Below, piece by piece: positions 1-9,700 of a DNA stretch of 64,000 bases (position 1 is its first letter; each line of letters begins with the position of its first letter). Origin of the DNA: Empedobacter brevis NBRC 14943 = ATCC 43319 (GTDB lineage Bacteria > Bacteroidota > Bacteroidia > Flavobacteriales > Weeksellaceae); assembly GCF_000382425.1 (NCBI RefSeq), contig NZ_KB908304.1, positions 1 to 64,000 on the forward strand, read 5' to 3'. The position numbers were made by a program, and so were the translations under genes. The notes below the pieces were generated by a model. It worked only from the letters and a program-made list of their open reading frames with translations, did not search any database and had not been told where the DNA came from.

Positions 1-753
1 ATCAACAGTCATTTTATTACTGAGTTTATAAAGTTCGGAAGAGAAGAAAAGTACAGCGATAATACCTTATACCGTACCATTCATTTTGTCAAGACTATTT
101 TAAATTTTGCAGAAAGAAGAGGTATCAGAACCAACATCAGGGAGATTGAAATTCGACGCGAAAAGCAACAGAAAACCATGACAACTCTCAATGAAGAGGA
201 AATCACGACGATTAAAAAAACAAAGGTTCCGAACAATTTGCAAGCTGCAAAAGACTGGTTACTAATCAGCTGTTATACCGGACAACGTTTTTCTGATTTT
301 ATTACCTTTGACCAGAAAAAATTAATCACAATTAACGAAAAGATCTGCGTTAAATTTATTCAGCAAAAAACGAAAAAAGAGATCATTCTACCTCTGCATC
401 CTATTGTCATGAACATCCTCAAAAGAAATCAAAATTCTTTCCCAAAAACAATGGATATTCAGCAATACAACAAAGAGATAAGGTTGGTTGCGAAAGTGGC
501 TGAGTTAAACTGTACAATGAAAGGAAAAAAACGAATAGGACATCGTGTAGAAGAACTAATACTTGAAAAATGGCAACTGCTCAGCAGTCATATCGGAAGA
601 AGAAGTTTTGCCAGTAATTTTTACGGAAAAATTCCAACACCCCTATTAATGGAAGCCACCGGACATAGTAGCGAACACATGTTCCTGAAATACATTAACC
701 CGGCAAATAACGAACGTATTATGAGTTTGTCGTCTTATTTTGAGAGCAAGTAG
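1..753 (+). CDS. Tyrosine recombinase/integrase, 5' end cut by window edge
   Basis: The frame is open from base 1 to the stop at 753, so the start lies outside the window; the ATG at 178 is internal. The first ~55 residues resemble a SAM-like core-binding domain. The catalytic domain follows, with Arg in GQRFSD, the HxxR box in SSHIGRRSF, the His of ATGHSS and the nucleophile Tyr in FLKYINP. All tyrosine-recombinase catalytic residues I can recognise are therefore present, so the visible part looks intact. Such enzymes cut and rejoin DNA through a 3'-phosphotyrosine intermediate and drive integration, excision or phase inversion. Its position beside a gene-poor stretch suggests the border of a mobile or genomic island lying to the left, which is inference. 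The substrate site is unknown. Confidence 0.9.
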   Translation: MNSHFITEFIKFGREEKYSDNTLYRTIHFVKTILNFAERRGIRTNIREIEIRREKQQKTMTTLNEEEITTIKKTKVPNNLQAAKDWLLISCYTGQRFSDFITFDQKKLITINEKICVKFIQQKTKKEIILPLHPIVMNILKRNQNSFPKTMDIQQYNKEIRLVAKVAELNCTMKGKKRIGHRVEELILEKWQLLSSHIGRRSFASNFYGKIPTPLLMEATGHSSEHMFLKYINPANNERIMSLSSYFESK

Positions 754-1336
754 GTATTTGAATTCAATTACGTAAAAACATAAAAATATACCTTTTTAAT
801 TTTCTAATTTTATGTATCCAAAAATTTAAATTACATAAATTGGACGCATTAACTGTATTTTTAATCGTCAGTAGGAATAGAAATTGAATTTACTGAACTT
901 CAATACACAAAGAAAAGCTATAGTATTTTAAAATTTGAGCGATTAAAATCTACATTTTCGCGACGCGAAATCTGTCAATGTACTGTTTAGAAGCGTAAAA
1001 TATACCGTGATAATCGTTGAATCATCATTATTCAGTTCTTTTATGCTTCACTTTGTAAATTAATTTATAAAGTTGTTTAAATTAGTTATATCTTTGGAAA
1101 ATACTAGGGACAAGATATTAAATCTTGATTGTTTACAATTGTATTCTTTATATTACTTTTTTTAATTCACCGGTTGACGTAGTCAATTTAATTAACTTTT
1201 GTATTTCTAAAATATATTCTTGTAAGATTTAGCTTATGTTAAATATGTTTTAGAATCAAAATTCTATTCTTCTCTAGATTTTAAATCAATTACGTACTTA
1301 TTTAGTTCGTAAAAAAGTTATTCTATAATTCCATAT
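754..1336. other. Gene-free AT-rich stretch; probable long leader of the cold-shock genes
   Basis: No credible coding frame is present in these 583 bases. A TAnnTTTG box on the plus strand at 1089-1096 (TATCTTTG) would place a transcript start near 1103. That leaves a leader of about 230 nt before the cold-shock gene, similar to the long structured leaders of cspA-type mRNAs. A small hairpin, CAAGAT/ATCTTG, lies at 1111-1127. The part next to the recombinase (754-1000) could hold its attachment site, but I see no clear repeat to support one. Confidence 0.4.
1089..1096 (+). promoter_or_regulatory. Candidate -7 box (TATCTTTG) for the cold-shock operon
   Basis: This is an exact match to the Bacteroidota TAnnTTTG -7 consensus on the coding strand upstream of 1337. 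No TTTG-like -33 element is found at the usual 19-21 bp spacing, so the call rests on one element only. Confidence 0.35.
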
Positions 1337-1759
1337 ATGGCAGATTCAACATCTAAAAAAGAAAACAGCAAAAAAAAAGCTTTAAAAAAAATTGAGAAAA
1401 GAAATAAAAGAGAAACTAGAAAAGACAATAACAACAAAGGAAAATCTTTAGAAGAAATGATTGTTTATGTTGATGTGTTAGGAAACTTTACAGATATTCC
1501 TCCTCATTTACAAAATAAAGAAGAAGATTTATTAAATAATAAACGCTTACAATCGGAAAAAGATGCGTATATTGAAGGCGTTGTAGATGTTTACAATGAG
1601 TCAAAGGGTTTTGGTTTTATAAAAGTCGCCAATTCAACCAATAAAATATTTTTCCATTTTAAAGAATCAAAAGAATTACTTAAAGTTGGAGATAATGTCC
1701 GATTCAAAAAAGAAATTACAGAGAAAGGCTTCAGAGCTATTCAAATAACAAAAAAATAA
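1337..1759 (+). CDS. Cold-shock-domain protein with basic N-terminal extension
   Basis: This 140-residue protein has two parts. Residues 1-40 are extremely Lys/Arg/Glu-rich and look disordered. Residues ~78-140 form a cold-shock (OB-fold) domain with the RNP1 motif KGFGFI and an RNP2-like KIFFHF, which replaces the more usual DIFVHV form. Proteins of this fold bind single-stranded RNA or DNA and act as RNA chaperones; the basic tail should add nonspecific nucleic-acid affinity. The gene ends 18 bases before a canonical 63-residue cold-shock protein on the same strand, so the two are probably co-transcribed from the long leader upstream. The middle region (residues 41-77) is not recognised. 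Confidence 0.85.
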   Translation: MADSTSKKENSKKKALKKIEKRNKRETRKDNNNKGKSLEEMIVYVDVLGNFTDIPPHLQNKEEDLLNNKRLQSEKDAYIEGVVDVYNESKGFGFIKVANSTNKIFFHFKESKELLKVGDNVRFKKEITEKGFRAIQITKK

Positions 1760-1777
1760 TTAATTAAATATATACAA

Positions 1778-1969
1778 ATGCAAGAAGGAACAATTAAATT
1801 CTTCAACGAATCAAAAGGTTTTGGTTTTATTTCAAATGCTAACGGAGGTGAAGACATCTTTGTTCATGTATCAGGATTAATAGATAAAGTATCTGAAAAT
1901 GATAATGTTACTTTTGATATTGAGAAAGGTAAGAAAGGTCTAATGGCTGTTAATGTAAAAAGAAAGTAA
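1778..1969 (+). CDS. CspA-family cold-shock protein
   Basis: This is a 63-residue single-domain cold-shock protein of near-canonical length. It starts MQEGTIKFFNE, carries RNP1 KGFGFI and RNP2 DIFVHV, and has the usual aromatic surface for single-stranded nucleic acid. Members melt mRNA structure at low temperature or during growth transitions and act in the cytoplasm. It lies 18 bases downstream of the extended cold-shock-domain gene, with a hairpin terminator about 50 bases after its stop. The two genes share the NESKGFGFI segment, consistent with local duplication and divergence (inference). Confidence 0.95.
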   Translation: MQEGTIKFFNESKGFGFISNANGGEDIFVHVSGLIDKVSENDNVTFDIEKGKKGLMAVNVKRK

Positions 1970-2021
1970 TTTCTTTTAATTTGCTAAAACAACGTTAGAT
2001 AATCAATGAATACAGACAGAT

Positions 2022-2052
2022 AAAGAACACTTCATTATGAATGTTCTTTTTC
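2022..2052 (+). terminator. Rho-independent terminator of the cold-shock operon
   Basis: Arms AAGAACA-(c)-TTCA and TGAATGTTCTT form a stem with one bulged C, followed by TTTTTC. It lies 53 bases after the stop at 1969. An outer pair of 9-base inverted repeats, GTTAGATAA (1994-2002) and TTATCTAAC (2071-2079), frames the hairpin. Confidence 0.7.
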
Positions 2053-2473
2053 AATCTTCTATTAATATGGTTATCTAACATTATTTCCTTTTAACGGAAA
2101 TACGTTATTTCAAATTAGGGCATTGCCCTGTTGATATAAAGTACGCTAGAAGCAAGAAATAGTGCGGCAGTAAAGATGATACAAATCTCTAGTTGTAGAT
2201 CAGATTATCTTTCTACCTAATTTCTACTAGAAAAATATTGATTATTTTATATAAAAATTTATTTTATTTTCTTGATTACAAACTGATTTCAAATAAATGA
2301 TCAGTTATTTTATTCATGTATTTTCAAAATCAACAAAAAGCTCCTTTTCGGAGCTTTTATTTTTTTAAATTATAAATGTCTTGGCATCAAATTTAATACG
2401 GTTGCATGCCTTCTTTTTTTATTTTCAGGAAATTTGACTTGAATAAATTTAGGACTACATTAATTATAAATAA
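2053..2473. other. Intergenic stretch with an orphan terminator; no gene seen
   Basis: No protein-coding frame is convincing. It contains a perfect short palindrome AGGGCA-T-TGCCCT at 2117-2129 and a strong plus-strand terminator at 2335-2366 that belongs to no annotated gene. A small RNA ending at that terminator is possible, but I see no clear promoter. Confidence 0.3.
2335..2366 (+). terminator. Orphan hairpin terminator
   Basis: A perfect 9-bp stem AAAAGCTCC/GGAGCTTTT with loop TTTTC is followed by ATTTTTTT. No plus-strand gene ends nearby, because the cold-shock operon already has its own terminator at 2022-2052. The A-rich left flank means it could also work on the minus strand as a second stop for the surface-protein unit. 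Confidence 0.6.
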
Positions 2474-2511
2474 GATACCCAATGACAGTCAAATTCCATC
2501 ATTGGGTATAC
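2474..2511 (-). terminator. Hairpin downstream of the 6630-2546 unit
   Basis: An 11-bp perfect stem, ATACCCAATGA (2475-2485) with TCATTGGGTAT (2499-2509), lies 35 bases past the stop of the minus-strand gene at 2546. The minus-strand T tract after it is broken (CTTATTTATAATT), so termination may be incomplete. Confidence 0.5.
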
Positions 2512-2545
2512 TAATAGTTGGTTTAAGTTAAAAAATTTTCCTATT

Positions 2546-3049
2546 TTATTTCCAATAGTTCCAATTTGTTCCATCAAATACAGCGAGTGTTTTACTCACT
2601 GTATCATAACACATCATTCCAGCGTACGGACTTTTGACAGTTAAATGAGGATTCGTAATTTTTGGCAAGATCATCGCTTTATCCGTAGCCTCTAATACTA
2701 AAATGCCTGTTGCTGCAGAAGTTTCAGCACCCATAATGACCCCATTTCCTATATCATTGGACGTATTTGAAATAAGATTTGATGTACTTCCTGCATCACT
2801 CAGGTCTTTCCATACATTATTTTCAACCATGCGTACTTTTTTTGTATTAATGTCAAAGACAAATGTTCCATTGGTTAGTGCAACATTGGTTGCATTGGTT
2901 ACAGCAGGTAAAATAATGCCTTTTGAATTTGTTGGACTTTGATCAAAATCCAACAAAGTGTTTGATCCTACTACGGCTGTTTTTCCTATCGCTATTTGAG
3001 CTTGAGAAAAGCCACTCAAAACTAAAATTATATAAACAAGATTTTTCAT
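2546..3049 (-). CDS. Small secreted protein with two copies of a surface 'ILP…YD…W' module
   Basis: This 167-residue protein has a signal peptide ending about SQAQ (residue 18). The mature part has two similar halves. Each runs from a (G)IILPxVTN-type strand to a FD/YD strand and ends with a Trp (NNVWKDL near residue 82; GTNWNYWK at the C-terminus). The same module closes the 971-residue neighbour, whose stop lies 11 bases upstream, so the two are surely co-transcribed. I do not recognise a function; the composition fits an exported beta-rich surface or matrix protein. No type IX C-terminal sorting domain is visible. Confidence 0.75.
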   Translation of the reverse strand: MKNLVYIILVLSGFSQAQIAIGKTAVVGSNTLLDFDQSPTNSKGIILPAVTNATNVALTNGTFVFDINTKKVRMVENNVWKDLSDAGSTSNLISNTSNDIGNGVIMGAETSAATGILVLEATDKAMILPKITNPHLTVKSPYAGMMCYDTVSKTLAVFDGTNWNYWK

Positions 3050-3060
3050 AATTAAAACAG

Positions 3061-5976
3061 TTATTCGTTACAAGATTTTGCAATACATTTCCAAGTCGCC
3101 CCATTGTACAATTTGATACAACTCGCACTGGTATCATAAATTAACATTCCTTCCTGTGGCTGCAGTACATTTGCCGGATTAGATACTCTCGAAATGACAA
3201 AACCTTTATTCTTAGACTCTAATACAACAAAGCCATTTGGTACATCCGCAGGCCATGTTGATCTTGGAGAGGCTAAAGACGATATTCCTACACTTGTAGA
3301 CGGTATACCTGCAGTTGAAAAATCCCCTTGTTTAACACATACATTATTTTGGCAAATTAGATTTCCATCGTTCGCAGTCGGATTACTTGCATCTATTTTA
3401 AGATTATACACTTTGATGTTATTAAAAGCACTTATCAAAGAAAAGACCTCAAATTTAACCTCATCAAATGGCTTAGTCGCACGGAATCCATAATTTCTTT
3501 TTCCTGTTCCAATTGATAATATAATCGATAAATCCAGTAAACTTGCATCATTTGCTACCTCTTGCAAAACACCGTTTAAATATGTTTTAACAAAGAATCC
3601 TTCCAAAACATCTGCCTGAAGAAGATAAGGCACATCTTCTATCGTAAATCCTACGAAAGTACCACTCGGGTATCTGTTCGTTAAATCCAATACGCTTATT
3701 CCTACTGTACCTCCGGCTCCAACATTCATGTTTAACGTAGCATAATCTGTAGCTGACGGAGTAATTAAATTCTGAGCGTTATCAACGCCACACAGTGCAC
3801 AAGCAAGTCCTTCAGGTCCTGTTTTAAACTGATTAATAACTACCGGATGAGTAGGTGTATTCTCAATCGGATGATTGGTACTACAATCCATTGGATTTTG
3901 ACATGGATTCATAAGATATAGATCGTATATCTTAACAGTTCCCAGCGAAATTCCTACTGGTTGTTCATAAATTAATTGTATTTCATCGAATACAGCAGGC
4001 GCTTTAAATCCTAATGTCTTTCGGATGTTTGTTGCGACATTTGCTCCCAACAGGAAATTACTTCCCTCTATTATGCCAACTTGTGCGTTATTTCTTAATA
4101 ATCGAAGTTTGAACTTAGGCAGAACAGCTACATTAATGAGACTCGTAAACTCTACATCAAAAGAAACATAAGTTCCTGCATTAAAAGGTGTCAATTGTTT
4201 GTGTATAGCTATAGTCGCTGTACTAAGCGCTCCTACCGGAATATTAATACTGGCATAGGTTAAAGGGTTATTATCTAAAATATGATCAATATCTACGATA
4301 TTACCGACTGTTGCAATACCTGTAACCCCTGTATTATTACCAATACTAACCGGATACTGATTCTTCCCTATTAATGTATTCGTATTACATGCAAATGCCG
4401 GCCCTTCACAGAATTGTTTGACAATCATATTATAAATTCTTGTCTCACCCAACAGATCAACACTCAATAACGTTGACATTCTAAATTGAACCTCATCAAA
4501 TGGTTTGGTTGTAACAAAACCGACAACACTGCGTGGCGCACTACCTAAAACACCTACATTTAATAATAACGTATTTGAATTTGATGTTTCTTGCTCTACT
4601 CCATTTAAATAAGTTCTGATTGAAATCCCTCCTAATAGATTAACATTTAACAAATTTGCATTCGAGATTTCAAATCCCGCAAAATGCCCTGCATTAAATT
4701 GCTGACCACTTGTCGCTACAGATAAGGTTGCTGTACCTGCTAAAGAAGCTGTTACGTTAATTGAAGCATAATCACTTGTGTCACTATTCACAACATTATT
4801 TGAATTGCTTACTGAAGCAACAGATACTCCTCCCGTACCTGTACGAATTTGTTGAACAACCGCCGGATAGGTAGGAGCTATAATTCTAGTATCTACATTA
4901 CAAGCCGGAGCTGGTCCGTTACAATTACGTTTTACCACCAAATTATAAATCTGGGTTGATCCAAATACATTAAGTCCTAGCAGATTTGTCTGTACATATT
5001 GAACCTCATTAAATGGTTTGGTTGTCGTGAATCCTACTTCAGCCCTGTTAGCACCTCCTAATAAAGACAAACTAACGAGTAAGGCATTGCTATTCGAAGT
5101 TTCCTGTAAAACACCATTCAAATAGGTCACGATTTTTGTTCCATTTAATAAATCTACATTGAGCAGATTAGTGTTCGAAATCTCAAATCCCGCAAAAGAT
5201 CCTGCATCATATGTTTTATTCAAATCTTTTACCGATACTTGTGCCGATGCGCCTACCGCAACCCCTAAAGACATTGTAGCAAAATCGGTTGTATCGCTAT
5301 TGACAATGTTTCCAAGATTTGTAATGTTGCCTACTGTTAGCCCGCTAGTTCCTGTTCTGTTGTTCTCATAATTAACGACAGCGGCAAAATTATTTTCTAT
5401 AATTCGAGTACTTGTATTACAGACTAAAGTCTGCGGAGTTGTACAAGGTGTAATGGTATAAACATAATAAACTGACGTCGTTGATATTCCTAACGCTGTG
5501 ACTGTTACCCTTATTTTATTAAACGGTTTAGTTGAAGTTACTCCAAGGTTTCTATTAAAAGCAGAAACCGCTGCTATAGGTACAGTAACTTCTATATGAT
5601 CACCAGTCGCAACAGTATTTAAATAGGTTTCTACTCGGTAAGTTGTTGATAAAGCAACCGTACTTGTTTCAGATAAAACAACACCGGCATAAGTACCGGC
5701 AGGATATGAAGCTGTCGTAGTATTTTGTACTTCAATGTAAGCACTTCCTGCAACAAGTGCTGACCATGAGGAAGCATTTGTTAAATCGTTATCTGTTAAC
5801 CTGTTTTTATTCGCAAAATGATCACCGAGACCTTGCGATGAATTTACAGTAAGCGCATTTGGTGCAAAATTATTATTCGTCCAGGTAACCGGAGAATTAC
5901 ATGTTCCTTGTCCGTATGCCCAATTAAACAGGCAAAGAGATAGGAACAGAAAAAAATTCTGTATAATATTTTTCAT
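3061..5976 (-). CDS. Large secreted protein with five ~170-residue tandem repeats
   Basis: This 971-residue protein has a signal peptide ending near AYGQ (residue 23). Five divergent repeats start at a Cys at roughly residues 26, 186, 359, 530 and 698. Each has a [T/S]DYA[S/T]-type strand, an AGxFAGFEI-type strand, a TYLNGVxQE hairpin, a TTKPF[N/D]E[V/I] strand and a final IYNL strand. Repeats 2 and 3 are the most alike. The C-terminus (about 910-968) is the GFVVLE…MLIYDT…W module shared with the downstream 167-residue protein. The fold looks like stacked beta-sandwiches, as in adhesins or carbohydrate-binding arrays; that is inference. I know no assigned function and see no enzyme motif. Confidence 0.75.
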   Translation of the reverse strand: MKNIIQNFFLFLSLCLFNWAYGQGTCNSPVTWTNNNFAPNALTVNSSQGLGDHFANKNRLTDNDLTNASSWSALVAGSAYIEVQNTTTASYPAGTYAGVVLSETSTVALSTTYRVETYLNTVATGDHIEVTVPIAAVSAFNRNLGVTSTKPFNKIRVTVTALGISTTSVYYVYTITPCTTPQTLVCNTSTRIIENNFAAVVNYENNRTGTSGLTVGNITNLGNIVNSDTTDFATMSLGVAVGASAQVSVKDLNKTYDAGSFAGFEISNTNLLNVDLLNGTKIVTYLNGVLQETSNSNALLVSLSLLGGANRAEVGFTTTKPFNEVQYVQTNLLGLNVFGSTQIYNLVVKRNCNGPAPACNVDTRIIAPTYPAVVQQIRTGTGGVSVASVSNSNNVVNSDTSDYASINVTASLAGTATLSVATSGQQFNAGHFAGFEISNANLLNVNLLGGISIRTYLNGVEQETSNSNTLLLNVGVLGSAPRSVVGFVTTKPFDEVQFRMSTLLSVDLLGETRIYNMIVKQFCEGPAFACNTNTLIGKNQYPVSIGNNTGVTGIATVGNIVDIDHILDNNPLTYASINIPVGALSTATIAIHKQLTPFNAGTYVSFDVEFTSLINVAVLPKFKLRLLRNNAQVGIIEGSNFLLGANVATNIRKTLGFKAPAVFDEIQLIYEQPVGISLGTVKIYDLYLMNPCQNPMDCSTNHPIENTPTHPVVINQFKTGPEGLACALCGVDNAQNLITPSATDYATLNMNVGAGGTVGISVLDLTNRYPSGTFVGFTIEDVPYLLQADVLEGFFVKTYLNGVLQEVANDASLLDLSIILSIGTGKRNYGFRATKPFDEVKFEVFSLISAFNNIKVYNLKIDASNPTANDGNLICQNNVCVKQGDFSTAGIPSTSVGISSLASPRSTWPADVPNGFVVLESKNKGFVISRVSNPANVLQPQEGMLIYDTSASCIKLYNGATWKCIAKSCNE

Positions 5977-6033
5977 GTTTATAGTAGTTGTTTAATTAAT
6001 AAATCTTTGGTTGGCAGTAGAAATATTAATTAA

Positions 6034-6630
6034 CTAAATAAACATGGAAGGTGAGCGTATTTCTAAATGAGACAAGCATATTGCATAATCGCAAAAAATA
6101 TAATGATAATATGTTTTTTTGTAATGAATAGTATGAAGCATTAAATTCTTAACAGTGCTGAAAAAAACTGCAGCATGCGTACTAAATACTTCATGAAAGA
6201 TACCTGAAATAGCAGGTTTATATAAATTAAAATAGCTTTGTGGTGTATAAGGTAAATAAGTAAGGTTCTTTTGTTTCTGAATAAGTTTAGGTTGATGCAA
6301 GTGTTTTATTTTTTTTGCTTCTACCTTATTTTTAAGTTTTTTTGAAACATTCTTTTTAATATCTTCTTTTTCATGATGCCCACGAATATCTGTTGCTTTA
6401 TTTTCTTTTATGTTTAAATTTTTGGTCGTGGTATTTTCAGAAATATAAAATATGGTATGCTCTTTTATTGTTACGATAGAATGTTTAGAAGAAGGCAAAG
6501 AATCTTTGTTGCTCTCTAGAAAATCAGTACTAGAAGCCCAAGCAGAAGTTGTAAAAAAAACAACTAAAAAAAATAGGTATGTAGATTTAGTATGATTGAG
6601 ATAAAGTATAAAATATCCTATCGTCATCAT
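6034..6630 (-). CDS. Exported basic protein of unknown function
   Basis: This frame of 198 residues opens with a hydrophobic segment ending near SAWA (residue 32), a plausible signal peptide. A Lys-rich linker follows (about 70-120), then a Tyr/His-rich C-terminal region containing further hydrophobic stretches. No domain is recognised. It lies 57 bases upstream of the five-repeat protein on the same strand and could head that unit. The composition is unlike its neighbours (aromatic, His-rich, with no VGIGT or ILP module), so I hold open that it is a decayed or spurious frame. The true start may be downstream of the first Met. Confidence 0.45.
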   Translation of the reverse strand: MMTIGYFILYLNHTKSTYLFFLVVFFTTSAWASSTDFLESNKDSLPSSKHSIVTIKEHTIFYISENTTTKNLNIKENKATDIRGHHEKEDIKKNVSKKLKNKVEAKKIKHLHQPKLIQKQKNLTYLPYTPQSYFNLYKPAISGIFHEVFSTHAAVFFSTVKNLMLHTIHYKKTYYHYIFCDYAICLSHLEIRSPSMFI

Positions 6631-6720
6631 AGTAGTGGTTAATCATGATAAATATACATATTAAAATTTAATTTTTATTATTAATTTCTTCAATTTCAAA
6701 AAATAAAACGTTTTTACATG

Positions 6721-6756
6721 AAAAAATCCAGGTTATTCTTAACCTGGATTTTTTTC
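6721..6756 (-). terminator. Strong terminator after the 1213-residue surface protein gene
   Basis: A perfect 15-bp stem, AAAAAATCCAGGTTA (6721-6735) with TAACCTGGATTTTTT (6740-6754), has a 4-base loop. On the minus strand the stem ends in a T6 run. It sits 17 bases beyond the stop at 6773. Confidence 0.85.
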
Positions 6757-6772
6757 TTCATAAAACTAAAAC

Positions 6773-9700
6773 TTATAAACCTGAAGATTGTTTAATGATC
6801 GGATTTACAACTGCTTCATTACAATTTTTTAATTTTACTCTTAAGTATTGTGGATTTCCATAATCTTTTCCCTGACGTTTTGTTTGTACTTTTACCAAGA
6901 TTATTCCTTCATTTTCAAATTCGGTGTACAATCTATCAATCCTATAATACAATAAATTTGCACCGTAATGACTAAACATAAGGTCAGAATTCGGAATATC
7001 TTCTACTTTCGTAATGGTTTTTATCGGGTTACCATCTGCATCCAATAACGGCGTATCATCTTCATTTTTATACGCTTCTCCAAATTCGATTACTTTTGCA
7101 AATGAAATATCATACGTTGTACAATAATCAGGGCTCTGAATAGCTAAAAAGTCTGCCGCACAAATCGTGGTAACATCTTTCGAATCATTTTGTCCTTCAA
7201 ATAACATCATAGGCGCAATTCGAATATCATGTATATGCAAACCATCTCCCAAGTTAACATTTACGGTATTAAATTGTTCTATCTCGAACGAATCAAAAGG
7301 AATCGTAATCGGTCTTGAAATAACCGCTCTACGTTTATCTTTAAAGTTAAATAAACCAATATCTAATATTCTAAATTTCTCCATTCGTTCTTCACCTACT
7401 TTTGTATCTCCTAAATAATAAACGATTTTAAAATTCCCCAGTTGTAATAAACTTAGGTTTAAAACATTAATATTTGGATAAGCCAAGGTCACTTGAACCT
7501 GATCTCCCGGACGAGCCGGCTGTTTTAAATGAGTGCGAAGAAATTGTTGATTCAATACGCCAGCCGTAGCATTAAATAGAGTATAACTATCATAATTATC
7601 ATCAACGGCATAATACGGATGAACTACAGAAGCCAAACCACTTGCTACATTCAACACTGCCGAACGATTTCCCCATGTTACATCATGTGTAAATTCGTTC
7701 AATTTTATATTCTTATTCTCAATACCTGTTAACTTCGTTCCGTCAACATCTCGTTGCTCTGTTGGATATAAAAGGGATGAAGGTGGACTTACGACAATAT
7801 CTCCTTCGGGTATAAAATTAGGATCAGTCGTTTTTTCTTCTTCTTCAATATAAGCATGGAAAACTGTAGCTAAATCAGCTACTCCCAGCAAAGATCCTAA
7901 CTGTATACGAACCCCATTAAAGTCCGCATCTTTTCCTGCTCCATCTTTCGGAATAAAAGAATATTCAAATACATTATCACCTTTTAACAGATCTAACAAT
8001 CCTCCCTTTACAGCTTTAAAACTTCCTGAATTGGACGAATTTAAAAGTGTAATATTACCGGCTGTAACTCCAGCATTTGTCTTACGACCTACCACACTTA
8101 ACCCTCCGGCAAGTTTTAATCCAGAGTATTGTTCTCCTAATTTTATTGTAATCTTTTTTCCTTTCAATTCTGAAGAAGAATATAATACACGGGGCGAATT
8201 TGGATTATTCGGATCTGATAATTTTGTAAAATACAAATCAATTCCAACCGTTCCAATTCCTAAGATGACTAATCCTCCTGTTATGGTTGCATAATTTCCT
8301 CGATTTCCATTTACAGCATTCTCTTTATTAGCAACACCACTCGCTCCTGAAGTCCAACTCACTACATCTGTAGCAAAAATCTTTTTCGTGACAGTATTAC
8401 AGTCTTCTAAATCATATACAATTAATTGAATTGTTGTAAACGTTTCACAACCAACAAGAGGTGCACCAGCAGTTGTAGTCGCTTTTATTGTATATGAGTA
8501 TTGTCCTTTTTTTAAGTCTGATATTTTATTTTGAACCTGATTACCTTCAGCATCAAGAATTGTAATTGTCGAAGGAAATTTTGTAGAAACGGTCGGAAAA
8601 GTAAAACTCTTCCCCTTTTCTACAGCAAAAGAATTTATATTATCCGGCAAAGAAATACTATTTTCTTCTGTAGGTTTCACTAAAACAGGCGCAGTATAGG
8701 CATAGCGTGATAAACCTTTTGTCTTTGCTTGTCTTCTTACTAAAATAGATTTCTTTAGTCCGTTGATTATTAGTTTATCTCCTTTTTGGATCACAACATC
8801 TCCTAAGGATGATTCGTCTCCCTCTCCTGAATTTTCATCATCCGAAAGATTTCCAAAATCTTGCCATGTCGCTCCATTATCTATACTTGCCTGCCAGTTG
8901 TATGACATGAGGTACAACAAATATTTGGCCTTTTCCACATTCATTACATCAATAGAACCATTGTAACACGTTTCCCCGTTCGATGTAATACTTCCTGGAT
9001 AAAAATCTCCTTCATCACCTAAAAATGTGACCTGTACATCCTGACATTCACCTGCCATATTACAAAGAGTGTAATAAATGGCAGTCGTTGGTTTAACAAT
9101 TTCTTTATCCACAACAATTTGTCCTAAAGTATTAAGTGATATTCCAGCAGGCCATGAATCTTTCATTGAAATCATCATATTCTGATTTGGACCAGAAAAA
9201 ATGAAACCTTCTCCTTCCTTTCCTCCATTGTAACTGTCATTTGCGATAATATCAAATGTTTGTGCAGCAGAAGAATTCCAGTAATAACTGTCTATTTTTC
9301 CTAAAAACGGAATGCCTTTATCTTTTTCCAAAATTATTTTTGCAGAAGTACATACACCTAATAAATTACAAACTTGGTAGACAAGTGGAACAGTTGGCTG
9401 GGGTGTATTGGGAGCAATGACAAGAGCTCCACTCTCATTTAAACTAAAACCTACCGGCCATTGCCCTACAGCTCCAATCGTTGCATTTTTATTGTTTCCA
9501 GAAAATATAAAATGACCTTTAACCTTATTCAGTTCATCATTTGAGGTAATGGCATAGATTCCTCCTTTTGATGTAAAAGCATATAGATCATCAGTCGCTT
9601 TTATAAGCTCATCGAAATTGGTATTCTCATTGTTACAATCAATTACCGGCGCATTTGGATTGATAACTTCTTCTAAGACAATATCGTCAAGATAAATATC

